Source: Sugiyamaella lignohabitans (taxonomy: Eukaryota; Ascomycota; Dipodascomycetes; Dipodascales; Trichomonascaceae). Taken from it: a DNA stretch of 64,000 bases. Below are positions 23,001-34,315 of the stretch, in pieces. Every line of letters starts with the position of its first letter. Position 1 is the first letter of the stretch. A program made the translations under genes and the position numbers. Location of the stretch: positions 992,001 through 1,056,000 of the forward strand of contig NC_031673.1 of NCBI RefSeq assembly GCF_001640025.1. Direction: 5' to 3'. The notes beneath the pieces were generated by a model. The model was given only the letters and a program-made list of their open reading frames with translations, had not been told where the DNA came from and did no database searches.

Positions 23001-24089
23001 GTCTCACTGTCTTAGTCCAGTGTGGTCCGCTAGCCCCACTATCAACCGAGGCTAAATGTGCTTAATGGCAGTGCAGCCAGCAAAGGTGGGGTATGCGTTT
23101 ACTAGCGCCTACGCACTTGTCGGTGATCAAACGTCTTCTAGCCCCTCTCGGTTATGTGCGTTATCGTTCTTTCGTCACTCGGTTATCATCCGATACCGCA
23201 CGATACCGCAACGGCGGTATGTTTCTACTCCGATCCAGCAGCTGGGTATTTATTGTTCGAGTAAATGGCTATCGCTGTATGTCGCTGGTTCGTCGACCAG
23301 AATCGTCTACGAGAATCGATCGTCTTGCTGCAGTTGGATAAATAGCATTTTTTGAACCAAGTTGATTTCTGACAACATGACTGTCGATTAACTGAATAAC
23401 ATGTCGCAAATGGTCTTTATCGCAGACCCGTCCTCTGTAACCAACTGCTAACAAACTCGTCGGTCAAGTCGATAATTTATAATTCTATAGCTCTTAATAA
23501 TGTCGAACAATGTCGAATGGCGTATTATATTGTTGCTGTAAATTCTGTTTGCTGTCGAAACATCTTTTTTCGTGTATTCAAGTTGAAACTATCGACCTTA
23601 ACGACTCTGTACACTTATACCAGACCATTCTCCATGTTGCGGATAATCCCCCCTCTGTGAACTCATAAAAAGTCGATATCAATCGCTCTGCTTCGAACCA
23701 GTCCAAATCAAGTACAAACCGGTACCAGCGGTGCGGTACCTGGCATATAAATACCGTGTGAAAAATAACAAATTTGCATTTCCGGAGCTATAGTTTATCC
23801 GACTCATATGCGTGCTTCTGGCGGAATTCTGCATGTGATGAGGCCCGCAGCCCATGTAATTATCCGCACATGCCAACAGACCTCGGCAACTAGCACACCC
23901 TGGCTTTCTCTTCGTCTCTCCTGAACGCGACAGTCGAAAACAAGCCCATATTTAGTCATTCCACGATCCATTTTTCTATAAATCAGCTGATATCTCTGTA
24001 CTTAACCTCGCCTCAGGATTGCCACCCGGGCCGTTGTTGCACCGCTCTCCTGATCGTCTAACTTTATACTTCTCGGGGCTGTCCCGGAC
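20023..24089. other. Gene-less stretch of 4 kb
   Basis: No supported gene. It includes the upstream region of the 7-TM gene (20023-20450), a CAGCAGCTCACAGCAGC-type patch (about 21425-21500), a CACTCACTCA patch (about 21590-21640), an AAGCCAACCAAGCC-type low-complexity zone (22110-22350), and A/T-rich DNA with short open frames. I found no reverse transcriptase, integrase or clear long terminal repeats. Confidence 0.5.
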
Positions 24090-24242
24090 TGCCTCCGGCG
24101 GCTGGGGCTCTGCCCCAGACCCCGTAGCTCCTCTCGCTCCGCTCGAGTCGGTGCTAGGGGGGTCCGGTGAGTCAGTGGGAATCCCCCGGCCGCTCGCGAA
24201 GCGAGCACAACGGGTCTGGGCGGAGCCCAGCCGCCGGAGGCA
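24090..24242. repeat. Full double-hairpin element, 153 bp, with shortened stem in one arm
   Basis: The left arm is A-type with outer loop TCT. The right arm has inner hairpin GCTCGC-GAA-GCGAGC and an outer hairpin shortened on both sides, CTGGGC-GGA-GCCCAG. The spacer is 41 bp. The element ends 20 bp past the CDC15-like stop codon. Confidence 0.9.
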
Positions 24243-24262
24243 CAACTCCTGACCGTGAGTTT

Positions 24263-27200
24263 TCACACCCCAGGACCTAGCAGGTCTGACGCGAGCTGTC
24301 TCGCGAGTTTTGAGTTGTTCGTTTTGGCGTGCTTTTTGAGCTGGTCGCGGAGTTTGGCGTCGAGGACGGTGGCTCCGGTAGTTTCGACCACGATGTTGAG
24401 GACTCGGAGGACGTTGACGATGACGAGCGGGTCGGTGCTGAGGAGGCCTCCTCGGATGATGGAGTAGAATTTCGAAAGTGGCATGGATTTGCACAGGAGG
24501 GGGCTTAGACGGATCATGGACCCGAACGAGTTCATGAGGTCGCCGTAGCTGATGCCGTTGATGTTTGTTTTGAGTCCGTCGAGAAGGGTGTCGACTGCCG
24601 GTGGTGTGGCCAGTTTGTGCTGTATGTTGATATCGCCTCTGAGCCAGGCGCCAAGTGCGTCGTATATGTCTCGCTGCCAGTATGGGTCTGGCACGTAGGT
24701 CAGGAGAAGTTCTAGGCAGTTGTTCCGGTTGAGCTCTTCACGCGATAATTTTCCGGCGTGAGTCATGTCACATAGCATTTGTAGAGCGAGCTGTCGAACA
24801 TTGTCTCGACTCTGGATACTGGTGTCTTGTAGTATATTCGTCAGAATAGGAACCAGTCCGAATTCGGCTGCTTTCTCCTGCCGACTTCCGTTTAATCGAC
24901 AGATGTTGAATAATGCCGGGACTGCCTGATTCAGAACGTCCTTCTTGATGGCAGTCGATGCCTTGTCGGTCGCCTGTTGTAGTATAGTGACGAGCAGGCT
25001 GATAATACTGACTTCCTGGTTGGGTTCTAGATGCGATTGTTCTTGTGAAATGTTTTTAACGAATTTTAATATGCTCAGTTTGTCTTTCTGTTCTTGTACT
25101 TTATCGTATTTAGACAGAAGTTTTCTGCCGTAGTTGAGACCAATGTTGGCTCTTACGATGGAGTCTTGTGACATGCTAAGTAATAGGTTGAGAGTCAAGT
25201 CCACGAGGTCCTTGGATGCATTGTTAGGTCCTGGTATGCTGACGAGTGAGTTCATAACACCGTCCTCACATAGGTTTTTGTATATGCTTTTCCGTAAAAC
25301 AGAGCTTGTAATAGTTTGTAAGATCTCTTTCAACATAGTCAGAGCAACTCTAACTAGAACTCGCTCTTTTTGGCAGTCTTCTTCGAGAAGTTCATACAGA
25401 TATTTTAAACCACCACAGGCCATAAATGATTGCAACGACAGAAGACTGTCATTGCAGCACTGTTCAATAAGAGTGGCAGCTCCACTTCTAACTTGGAATA
25501 TTTTTCTTCTTGACAGTAGTCTTATAACCACTTGCATGCCGCCGAGAAGCCAAAAGTCATCGAGTGCATTTGCATTGGCCTCGTCTTTGGCTATAACAAG
25601 CAGCAGATGAACTATATTCACTACCACTGTCTTGCTAGTGGAGTCTCTTAGAACTGTGTATGCAAGTGAGAGACCACTGGACTTGAAAAAAGTGGTTCTC
25701 GTCTCAGGAAAATTGCGAAGAATGTCTAGCAGTTCTTCAGTGGTGTTTTTCAAATCAGCCGAGTTAGACGCATTCTCCATAGTTGATATCACCTGTTCTA
25801 ATCTTGTATGAGCCATTCGCAGTTCGGGATCTGCTTCCACGACATCCTCCGATTCGATTTTTAGAAACGGGTTATCAGTGTCGGCAGTAGTCGTACTCTC
25901 CATCGACACAGCAGCACTTGGAGGCGGTTCTTGAACAGAAGGTGGTGACTCTTTCGTCGACTGACCTCTAATATCAGGACTTTCTTTGATGAATGGTGAT
26001 AATGCCATGGTATCAAAAGTACCGACGTCCTCAAAATCATTAGTATAGTCGTTTTCATTAGTCTCTGCATAGCCATGGATGTCAGAGGACCGACTTTTGC
26101 CGTTTGACTGACTAACTCTAGACTCGTCGGTCAGTGATATATCAGATAATTGCGACTCTAGCGAAACCTGCGACGTCTGTGACGTCTGGCGCTGCATCGG
26201 CTCTGATTCCAGTTTAAAATCGGGTTTAGGAGGCTGTCGGGAAGCAAACTTGCTGCTTAGAACCGCTTGAAGCCTGTCGGCATTTAAATCACCCTCTAAA
26301 TCAGCAAACTCATCGTCGTCGTCATGCCAGTTTTCGGAAAATTGTTTAGCTAGGTTTTTCGCCAGTGGTGGATCTCCTTTCTGAACAAGCGATGTCCGCC
26401 TTTTGGCAGGTGAGACATTAAATAGCGAGTTACGAACTGGAGATTGCCTCTTACCACCTTCTGCTCGAGGTACTGGTGAGAATATATCATCACCAAGAGT
26501 AGTACTAGTCGCTCTCTTAGGTGAGTTGTGTATCTTAACAGTTTTGATAGCTTCTTCGTACTTAGTATTAGAGCTTGCCATAGAAGGAGAATGCTTTTTG
26601 AGCCAAGGATGCTTTTGCAGAGCCTTGGCAGAAACTCTTAAATTAGGATCTTTCTGAAAACATTCTAATAGAAAATCTTTTAGTTCGCTTGAAATGCCCT
26701 CGGGAAGAGGGATCTCTTTACTGACAATAGCATACATAGCACTCATAGGATCCAAGTGGTAATTTGGCGGTTTGCCAGTTAGTAGTTCGACTATCGTACA
26801 ACCCAAACTCCAGATATCCGAGGCAGCGGTAGCGCCATTCACCTCAATTACCTCTGGAGCCATCCAGTACGGAGTTCCCACCACCGACTTATCTCGCGAT
26901 AAAGTACCCACAACAGACTGAGTAGCGACGCCAAAGTCAGCCAGTTTGATCTTGCCCTCCTTATCCGTCAAAATATTAGCGCCCTTGATATCCCTATGAA
27001 TAGTTCCCTGTTCGTGCAAGAACCGTAGTCCGTTGAGAACCTGTACGATATACCCAGCCAAGAGCGGTTCAGGGAAGTTTCCGAACGACAAACACATGTT
27101 CCTGAGCGACCCACTCTCACACAATCTGAACTTGTTAGCAATCTATCAGGGCTCACACTCGTACAATACGTACTCTAGAATAATATTGAGCGTCTCAGAA

Positions 27201-27676
27201 TCTTTAATGAACCCATGATACTTGACGATATTAGGATGTCTGAGATTCTTCAACAGATCAATTTCCTGCATCAAATCCTCGATCTCGCGCTGCGACCGGC
27301 CTTCTAAAGCGACTCTCTTAACAGCCACCATCTCGCCCGTGATTTTATTGAATCCTTTATAAATAATCGCCGAAGCGCCTCTCCCAATTCTCTCACCAAG
27401 AACCTGATCTTTCCGTTAGTACCAATACCTCTCCCCCCCCCTCCCCCACAGCGAGGACCCACCACGCAACGACTCGAGCGAAGCGAGAGGAGCCACGGGG
27501 TCTGGGGCAGAGCCCCAGCCGCCGGAGGCCAGTCCGTCCCCTCACACACGTACGTAGTTATTGAGCACGACATCCGACTTGAGTCGCTGGCCGGGAGTGG
27601 CCGAGACGACGTGGTCCATGTGCAGTCTGGACTGTCTCTTCGGAGTCTGTGGAACTGGCGGGTATTGAACACTCAT
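24263..27676 (-). CDS. CDC15: CDC15-like (S. pombe Cdc7/SIN-type) mitotic-exit protein kinase, 3 exons
   Basis: Exons are 27676-27554, 27403-27174 and 27125-24263, giving 1071 residues. Intron 1 (27553-27404, 150 nt) has GTACGT, TACTAAC and CAG; intron 2 (27173-27126, 48 nt) has GTACGT, GCTAAC and CAG. The joins read LNNY-VLGERIGRG and IILE-LCESGSLRN. The kinase domain shows the glycine loop IGRGASAIIYKG, VAVKR, HRDIKGANIL, DFGVA and GTPYWMAPEV. The long C-terminal half is helical and armadillo-like, as in Cdc7/Sep-H kinases of the septation/mitotic exit pathway, which act at spindle poles. The total size is close to S. pombe Cdc7. A further in-frame ATG exists at 27754; I chose 27676 (MSVQYPP) because the upstream extension looks random. 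Intron 1 carries a repeat arm. Confidence 0.87.
27470..27529. repeat. Solo repeat arm inside CDC15 intron 1
   Basis: An A-type right arm on the plus strand (a left arm in the mRNA sense) lies within the intron 27404-27553. The 5' splice site is 24 nt upstream in the sense direction. A C-rich tract (CCCCCCCCCTCCCCC) lies between the arm and the branch site on the plus strand. Confidence 0.9.
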
Positions 27677-27803
27677 GGCCACCAGCAGTTCAGTCCATTC
27701 ATAGATCAGAAAATGAGACGCGAGACCGAAATCTTGATCCGATGCACTTTTCATGCATGTTGTTTACATTTGCCGTTTGCAGAATATGCACCCTGAACGG
27801 CCC

Positions 27804-27941
27804 TGCCTCCGGCGGCTGGGGCTCCGCCCCAGACCCCGTGGCTCCTCTCGCTTCGCTCGAGTCGTTTCGTCGGGGGGACGGGGGATACTCCTGCGGAGCA
27901 GGAGCAACGGGGTCTGGGGCGGAGCCCCAGCCGCCGGAGGC
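27804..27941. repeat. Full double-hairpin element, 138 bp
   Basis: The left arm is A-type (CGCTTCGCTCGAGTCG) and the right arm B-type with inner loop GGA. The spacer is about 23 bp. It lies between the CDC15 start and the 3' end of the coiled-coil gene, 25 bp past that gene's stop codon. Confidence 0.92.
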
Positions 27942-27966
27942 TGTGTGGGTTGGTATATAAAATAAA

Positions 27967-28674
27967 TTAGGGATCGCGAGGAGCTCGTCGACGGGATTTT
28001 TCAGTTTGGTCGGCCAGATTTTGTACGGAAGTCCATAGCTGGTTTTCTTTGAGCACGATTTTAGCGAGGTATTCGTGGAGAGCTTGGCCTGTTCGCACTG
28101 ATAACTGCTCGAAAGTGTCGAGGACGGATGTGAGTCGCTGCTCGGCGGGTCCTAACTGGTCCAGAGTGGCTGCAAGGAACTTCCAATTGGGCCTTTCGCC
28201 ATTGGCAATGCTGGATGTACCAGGTTTAGTGGAGTTCGGGTTTTGGCTGGGGTCGAGCAGATGCTCTTTTTCATGGATTTGAGTGACAGTTGTCGCCAGG
28301 TCTCGCAGCTCGCGTTCTCGTGCCAGGACTATCTGCTTCTTCTGTTCAACTGAGACGTCTTCTGGCCGTTCTGGTTCGATATCGAGTGGTGCGAGCAGAT
28401 TCCACAGGTTCAGTCGGTCGATATTGGCCACTAAACCAGCCAGTTCGGCGTCCTGTGTTATTAGAGAGTCGGTTTCTCGCTGTAATTGCGCCAGTTCAGT
28501 GTACAGATCAGGTCGCGGGTCTGCATCATCCTCGGGGTTCTCCTCTCCCGTATCATCTTCCGTCTCAGTCTCTCTTCCAAGGACCTCCTTATCCGAGAGG
28601 AGCTGCTCGACACTGCTTATTCTAGAATCCAGGCTGTCGAGTGCCACTTTCGCACTTGCTACGGTAGCCGACAT
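27967..28674 (-). CDS. Coiled-coil protein, possibly dynactin p24/LDB18-like
   Basis: The 235-residue protein starts at MSATVASAKVALDSLDSRISSVEQLL. It is almost all helical, with heptad-like Leu spacing, an acidic stretch (ETEDDTGEENPEDDADP) near residues 38-54, and a C-terminal helix ALHEYLAKIVLKENQLWTSVQNLADQTEK. Size, helical layout and the C-terminal pattern recall the small dynactin subunit p22/p24 (DCTN3, yeast Ldb18), which sits in the dynactin shoulder for dynein function, but identity is low and I could not search; treat it as a tentative name. The frame stays open upstream only because a repeat element is stop-free, so the ATG at 28674 is the likely start. The gene is framed by elements at 27804-27941 and 28745-28884. 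Confidence 0.7.
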   Translation of the reverse strand: MSATVASAKVALDSLDSRISSVEQLLSDKEVLGRETETEDDTGEENPEDDADPRPDLYTELAQLQRETDSLITQDAELAGLVANIDRLNLWNLLAPLDIEPERPEDVSVEQKKQIVLARERELRDLATTVTQIHEKEHLLDPSQNPNSTKPGTSSIANGERPNWKFLAATLDQLGPAEQRLTSVLDTFEQLSVRTGQALHEYLAKIVLKENQLWTSVQNLADQTEKSRRRAPRDP

Positions 28675-28744
28675 GGGGAGCCTGAGTTCGTCAAACCTGC
28701 AACTGCATCCGATATAAAAATAGGCCGTGCGTCCGTGCCCCAAC

Positions 28745-28884
28745 TGCCTCCGGCGGCTGGGGCTCCGCCCCAGACCCCGTGGCTCCTCTCGCTCCGCTCG
28801 AGTCGTTCCGTAGGGAGTCCCAGCGAAACTCCTGCGAAGCAGGAGCAACCAGGGTCTGGGGCGGAGCCCCAGCCGCCGGAGGCA
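28745..28884. repeat. Full double-hairpin element, 140 bp
   Basis: A-type left arm with linker ACCCCGTGG and B-type right arm with linker variant ACCCTGGTT (read on the other strand). The arms therefore come from different subtypes. The spacer is about 23 bp. It starts 71 bp upstream of the coiled-coil gene ATG. Confidence 0.92.
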
Positions 28885-30595
28885 GGTCAGACCCTTACTA
28901 CGGGGTGAGTTGTATATAACCTGCATATAACAAACCCATATGAACGCTGGTCTGAAAACATTGGGAAGTTGTCTGGTGTCCATTGTGTTACGAGTATAGG
29001 CTTCGCGTGGTTTGACAGAAGAGGGCCGGTGCCTGTATTGACCACTGGTCAGATGTTGCTGCTCTTAGGGCCAATTTGTCAGTGGTCCACGGATATGAGG
29101 TTTCTATTCTGGAAAATTAGGACAATACTTGAAGTCGCATCACTGAGGTATCATTAACTAGTTCCTGATTCCACAATCAGCGTCTCTTGTGTTTTGGAAT
29201 CTTGCAAGTTTGAAATTCAGGGGGGTTTGTGGCTTGCCTGTTCGGTCTAGTATGCATGTGCGATTGTTATCGCACATGAAATATGCAGGGGTAGTTTTTC
29301 CTCGGTGCCAAGCTAGGAGAAATTATTTCTTCATAAAAACAAAAACGAAATGATTATAGGAGGGTCCGAATCAGGAGAACGCCAGTTGCTGACTGGCCTG
29401 GTGGGACTGGGATTTAAATTCTGAGAGGAGCAAGAACATCTGGCAAGCGTATTTGCTATCTCAGCAGCTAATTCAATGCCACTTTGGCCACCTGAGGACT
29501 TCAGCAAGCACTCAGTGACAGCGCCTCCGGCGGCAGGGGATGCGCCCCATATCCCGCTGCTCCTCTCGCTGCGCTCGAGTCGTTCTGAGCGAAACTCCTG
29601 CGAAGCAGGAGCCACGGGGTCTGGGGCGGAGCCCCAGCCGCCGGAGGCGTTGTCGAGTAAACTTACAGTGCTACCGAAGCACCACTTCTGGCTCAGCAGC
29701 TGGAATTAAACTATCTGTTGCTCTGAGAGCCGCTCCCCGAAACCTTAAAGAAACCTGGTCACACAGATACCCAATAAGACCTAATACTTTAAGAGACTAC
29801 CGGGCGAGCTCTATGCAGAATCGCACCGATCATCCAGTATCGACTGTATACCTTGTTAATACTTTATTAAATCTGTTGCTTCAGTTGTACTACCCTGATA
29901 GTATACAGTAAACAGAATTTATTGACTAATAATTACATTAATTACGATTATTTCCCCCTTGCCGAATCCTTAGGATAGAACTGGGATAGACAAATTACAC
30001 CCTGCTCCAAAGTACACCCTGTTCCTCCAAACAAAACGAGGTACCAACACAAATGGCTTCTCCGTCCAGTTACAGTTTTCAACACAGACAGTTTCCCATC
30101 TTGGCTTGTCCATAAATACCTACACAATAAATTAGAGACTTAGAAATATAAATTCATCGTCCTACAGATGACCAGCGGGGCTAGGGCATATTGCCACGCG
30201 TAGTTTACGTGGTCCCTAACGCGATGATAAAGCTAAATCTGCAAGTTTTAATTAAACTGTGCATGGCGCCTCACTGAAAAATGTTTTTCTTTGCCGTGTA
30301 GCGATTGCTAAATTGTTGCGATAAAGGATAGGGTTCGTCAACGCAAGAGCATTAGTTTATGTATTGATTTGCCCCCCTCATTTCCCTATTTCTTGGTTCT
30401 GATTTATTACTAATTTTCCATCCTGACAATAGCGACTTTTCAGACTTTTTTTTTCACTTCCTCTCTCGTTTATTGGTATTTTGACCGAACCAGAAAGCAA
30501 TAACAGAGAACTAGCATTCAAAACTGGTACAGAAGATTAACACATTTGCTAGCTGATAGCCGACAAGCTGTCGTTGATAAGCATTTGTAGTGAAA
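28885..30595. other. Gene-less stretch upstream of RAD16
   Basis: No supported gene is visible in 1.7 kb. It holds one degraded element (29522-29649) and the T-rich upstream region of RAD16. Confidence 0.5.
29522..29649. repeat. Double-hairpin element with degraded left arm
   Basis: The left arm has lost perfect pairing in its outer hairpin (GCAGGGGATGCGCCCCATA), while its A-type inner end is intact. The right arm is an intact B-type. The spacer is only about 12 bp. Confidence 0.88.
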
Positions 30596-33500
30596 ATGAC
30601 GAAGCGCCAGGACTACCAACCAACTGGCAAAAATGACGACGAAGCTACCTCGTCCAACGAACTAGTAACAGTCGACTCGGACTCGGAAGCTGGTAAGTAG
30701 AGGTCGGCCGTTGTGCCTGTGGCGACTGGGGCTGTGCCCCAGACCCCGTGGCTCCTCTTGCTTCGCTCGAGTCGTTGTGTCTCAGGTCCGGGCGCCACTC
30801 CTGCTTCGCAGGAGCAACCAGGGTCTGGGGCGGAGCCCCAGCCGCCGGAGGCAGTCCCCCTCACCTCAAATGCTAACCATGTGTCAGGGGGATTCTTTGT
30901 TCCCGAGAAGAAGAAAAGGAAGACTACGAAGGCATCTGAGTCGAAAGCTGAAGTGGCCACGCCGGCCAAAAGACGGTCAGCGAGGCTCCAGTCTGGGGCG
31001 TCGACGGTAGATACGACGCCAGTGGCTGATATGTCGTCGGGGTCGGCGTTGTCGACACCGCCGTCAAGCATCGAGGACGATGAGGACTGGCTTTCGATGC
31101 CCATGTCGAGCCGACAGGCGGCCGATCTGCTCGGGGTGGTAGACAGCAACAACGGCAGCGGGACTAAAAGAAAGCGGCCAGCAGCTAAAAAAAAGAGCCC
31201 GAGACAGGTGGCTCGAGATGCGCTGAATAGTGCTGTGAACGGTGAGGAGTTTCGACTCACTCCCGAGCCGACTGCTAAGAAAACTCCAAGGAAACCTCGA
31301 ATGAAAGTGGCGTCTTCCTCAGAAGATGCTGATTTTGAAGAAGACAACTCTGAGGTTACAAGGCCGAGATCAGCTAGATCTAGGAGAAAGCCACGAATCG
31401 TCGAAGCCAGTGACAACGACAACGATGATGAGGATGATGACGATGAAGAGTACAAAGAGAAGAGCGATAATTCAGCAGATTCTGAAGAAGAAGTAGTCAA
31501 GGAAGAGGAGATTGACGAGTTGCAAGGTGAAGATGACAATGTAGAAACGGCGGCAGTGGTTCCTGCACCACGTCGTCGACAACGTCGTGGAGGAAAACGA
31601 GAGCCTCGAGCACCAAAGTTACCCCGGCATGTGGTCATGTATAACAGGTTAAACGAGGGTCTTCATGAGTTCCACCCAGAACTGAAAACCATTTTCGAAG
31701 ACATGAAAAACCGACCGGAAATTAAACCCGAACAAATCCCCCAGCCAGAAGGTATGGCATGCGAGTTACTACCGTTTCAAAGGGAAGGTCTAAACTGGCT
31801 CATCAAGCAAGAGCAAGGAATGTATAAAGGAGGAATCTTGGCAGATGAGATGGGAATGGGTAAGACCATTCAGACAGTAGCTTTGCTGATGACGGATCCT
31901 AGTGATGCTCCTCCAACCCTCGTAGTAGCACCCACAGTTGCTTTGATGCAGTGGAAGCACGAAATTGACTTGCACACCCAGGGCAAGCTATCAGTGTTAC
32001 TCTACCATGGTCAAAATCGTAGCTCGGATGAGAGTGTCATTCAACAACATAGAATTGTTCTAACCACATATGCGGTTTTGGAGTCAGTGTTTCGTAGACA
32101 GGTACTCGGATTTACTCGTAAGGGTAGCGAAAAAAAAGTCCGGCAAAAGTCCCCATTGCACCAAATCCATTGGAACCGGATAGTTTTGGACGAAGCGCAC
32201 AATATCAAAGACCGCCAGTCCAACACCGCCAGAGCCGTGTTTAATATGAAAGCCAACTATCGATTGTGCTTGTCTGGTACGCCGTTGCAAAATAGAATAG
32301 GAGAGATTTACTCACTCATGCGATTCTTGGGTATCGAACCGTTTTCCAAATACTATTGCTCGAAATGTGATTGTGAAAGTCATACGTGGAACTTTGGTAG
32401 TAGTTATCACTGTGAGATCTGTAACCATGTGGTGATGCATCATGTTAACTTTTTTAATCATTCGCTTTTAAAACACATTCAAAGATACGGATTTAAGGAC
32501 GAAGGAGGGGTGGCCATGGGCAGGTTGAGGAGTGTTTTGAGTCAAATTATGCTTAGAAGAACTAAAATGGAGCGTGCCGACGATCTTGGACTGCCGCCAC
32601 GGGTGGTAGAAATCCGACGTGACTACTTTAATGAAGAAGAGAAAGATTTATATTCATCGGTATACTCTGAGTCGAATCGCAAGTTCAACACATATGTGGC
32701 AGCCAATGTGGTTCTTAACAACTATGCTAATATTTTCACTCTGATTACAAGAATGCGACAAATATCCGACCACCCGGATCTTGTTCTGAGACGAACCATT
32801 GGCAATAGCGAAGACGCAGATGCCATCAACCGTCTTGTTTGTAAGATCTGTGATGATGAAGCTGAGGAGGCTATCCAGTCCAAATGTCATCACACGTTCT
32901 GCCGTCTGTGTATCAAGGAATACGTCGAGGGATGGACCGGTGACCAGTCAGAGCTCGAATGTCCTGTGTGTCACTTGCAACTGACTATTGATCTCACGGC
33001 GCCAGCAATTCAAGCTGATGAGAGTCTAGTCAAAAAGGGTAGTATTGTCAACAGAATCAACATGACTGGCGGTTGGCGAAGTTCCACGAAAATCGAGGCT
33101 CTAGTGGAAGAACTTTATAAATTACGCAGTGACCGTCAGACAATCAAGTCGATTGTTTTCAGTCAGTTCACGAGTATGCTTGATTTAGTGGAATGGAGAC
33201 TCAAGAGAGCGGGATTCCAAACTGTCAAACTACAAGGAAGTATGTCACCCACTCAAAGAGATAATATTATCCGTCATTTCATGGAAACGCCTTCGGTAGA
33301 AGTGTTTCTGGTTTCCTTGAAAGCAGGAGGTGTTGCGCTCAACCTGTGTGAAGCTTCACAAGTGTTTATTCTCGACCCCTGGTGGAACCCGTCTGTAGAA
33401 TGGCAAAGTGGAGACCGTGTGCACCGTATTGGCCAGCACCGTCCCGTCAAGATCACCCGTCTGGTCATTGAAGACAGTATCGAGTCGCGTATCATCGAGC

Positions 33501-33604
33501 TCCAAGAAAAGAAGGCCCAGATGATCCAAGCTACCATCGAGTCCGACGACGGGGCCATGAACAAGTTGACCCCCGCCGACATGCAATTCTTGTTCCAGAA
33601 CTAG
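30596..33604 (+). CDS. RAD16: RAD16-like SNF2 ATPase with RING finger (2 exons)
   Basis: Exons are 30596-30692 and 30888-33604, giving 937 residues. The intron (195 nt) has 5' GTAAGT, branch GCTAACC and 3' CAG; the join reads [16 protein letters not shown]. After an acidic, nuclear-type N-terminus (about 1-275) comes the SNF2 ATPase: [16 protein letters not shown] (Walker A), [10 protein letters not shown] (DEAH box), [20 protein letters not shown] finger follows ([28 protein letters not shown] ... CPVC), then the helicase C part ([36 protein letters not shown]). This order, with the RING between the helicase halves, is that of yeast Rad16, which with Rad7 serves global-genome nucleotide excision repair of silent DNA in the nucleus. 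A longer open frame begins at 30713 only because the intronic element lacks stops. Confidence 0.92.
30714..30853. repeat. Full double-hairpin element inside the RAD16 intron
   Basis: The whole 140-bp element lies within the 195-nt intron. The left arm is slightly diverged at its outer end (TGCCTGTGGCGACTGGGG) with loop TGT; the right arm is B-type. Without it the intron would be about 55 nt, the size of the element-free introns in this window. Confidence 0.92.
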
Positions 33605-33643
33605 ATCAACTACTATTTCCAGTTAATTTCCGGGTCGGGTTGG

Positions 33644-33778
33644 TGCCTCCGGCGGCTGGGGCGCTGCCCCAGACCCCGTTGTGCTCCGCTTCGCGGAGCG
33701 CTTGGACCGTCGACGCCCGACTCGAGCGAAGCGAGAGGAGCAATGGGGTCTGGGGCGCAGCCCCAGCCGCCGGAGGCA
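33644..33778. repeat. Full double-hairpin element, 135 bp
   Basis: The left arm is C-type (GCTCCGC-TTC-GCGGAGC, outer loop GCT). The right arm is A-type. It starts 39 bp past the RAD16 stop codon and ends 51 bp before the tRNA gene. Confidence 0.92.
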
Positions 33779-33829
33779 CCACCCCAGACGCGAATAAAAG
33801 GGGCATATCATTTCTGGACAGCTGTGATT

Positions 33830-33916
33830 GCCTCTTTAGCTTAGGGGTAGAGCGTTGCACTTGTATTCCACATACGAGTGATGCAAAGGTCAGCGGTTCA
33901 ATTCCGCTAGGAGGCA
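33830..33916 (+). tRNA. tRNA-Thr (anticodon TGT) with a 15-nt intron
   Basis: The 87-nt gene folds into a cloverleaf: acceptor GCCTCTT/AGGAGGC with discriminator A, D-arm GCTT...GAGC, anticodon stem TTGCA/TGCAA, and T-arm AGCGG-TTCAATT-CCGCT. The loop is CTTGTA, then an intron TTCCACATACGAGTG at the usual 37/38 position, then A. The spliced loop CTTGTAA has anticodon TGT for threonine. The B box is GGTTCAATTCC. A T6 run at 33920-33925 can stop RNA polymerase III. Repeat elements lie on both sides. Confidence 0.93.
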
Positions 33917-34035
33917 TGATTTTTTGCCAACCTCGCTCCCAGCCACCCACAAACCTAATTAAAACCCCCAGAAACAAACTCTGTTCTTCCACGGTCCACG
34001 AGGGGGGAGGTACACGGACGAGTTTTGGTGGACGC

Positions 34036-34175
34036 TGCCTCCGGCGGCTGGGCTCCGCCCCAGACCCCGTTGCTCCTGCTTCGCAGGAGTTTTTCTCCGG
34101 AGACCCCCACAGCCCGACTCGAGCGGAGCGAGAGGAGCCACGGGGTCTGGGGCGGAGCCCCAGCCGCCGGAGGCA
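34036..34175. repeat. Full double-hairpin element, 140 bp
   Basis: The left arm is B-type and has lost one G from the outer stem (CTGGGCTCCGCCCCAG). The right arm is A-type with an intact stem. The spacer is about 25 bp. It lies between the tRNA gene and the 3' end of the xylitol dehydrogenase gene. Confidence 0.92.
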
Positions 34176-34315
34176 GAGCCCCCAAATGCAGAGATCGGCC
34201 GAGGAAACAGGACCCTGTCGATCAGGGGGTGGGGGTGGAGAGCAACGTTTATCATTAAAAATTAAATAAGAAATCATAAGGAATTATATGATTATTTTTT
34301 GTTGTGGGGGACCGT

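Noticed and set aside
27677..27754. A longer CDC15 N-terminus from an ATG at 27754
   Set aside because: The added 26 residues look random and extend into the upstream spacer; the ATG at 27676 is a simpler start. It cannot be fully excluded.
30713..30887. An apparent RAD16 start within the element
   Set aside because: The frame is open because the element lacks stops. A short first exon at 30596-30692 with good splice sites gives a better start.
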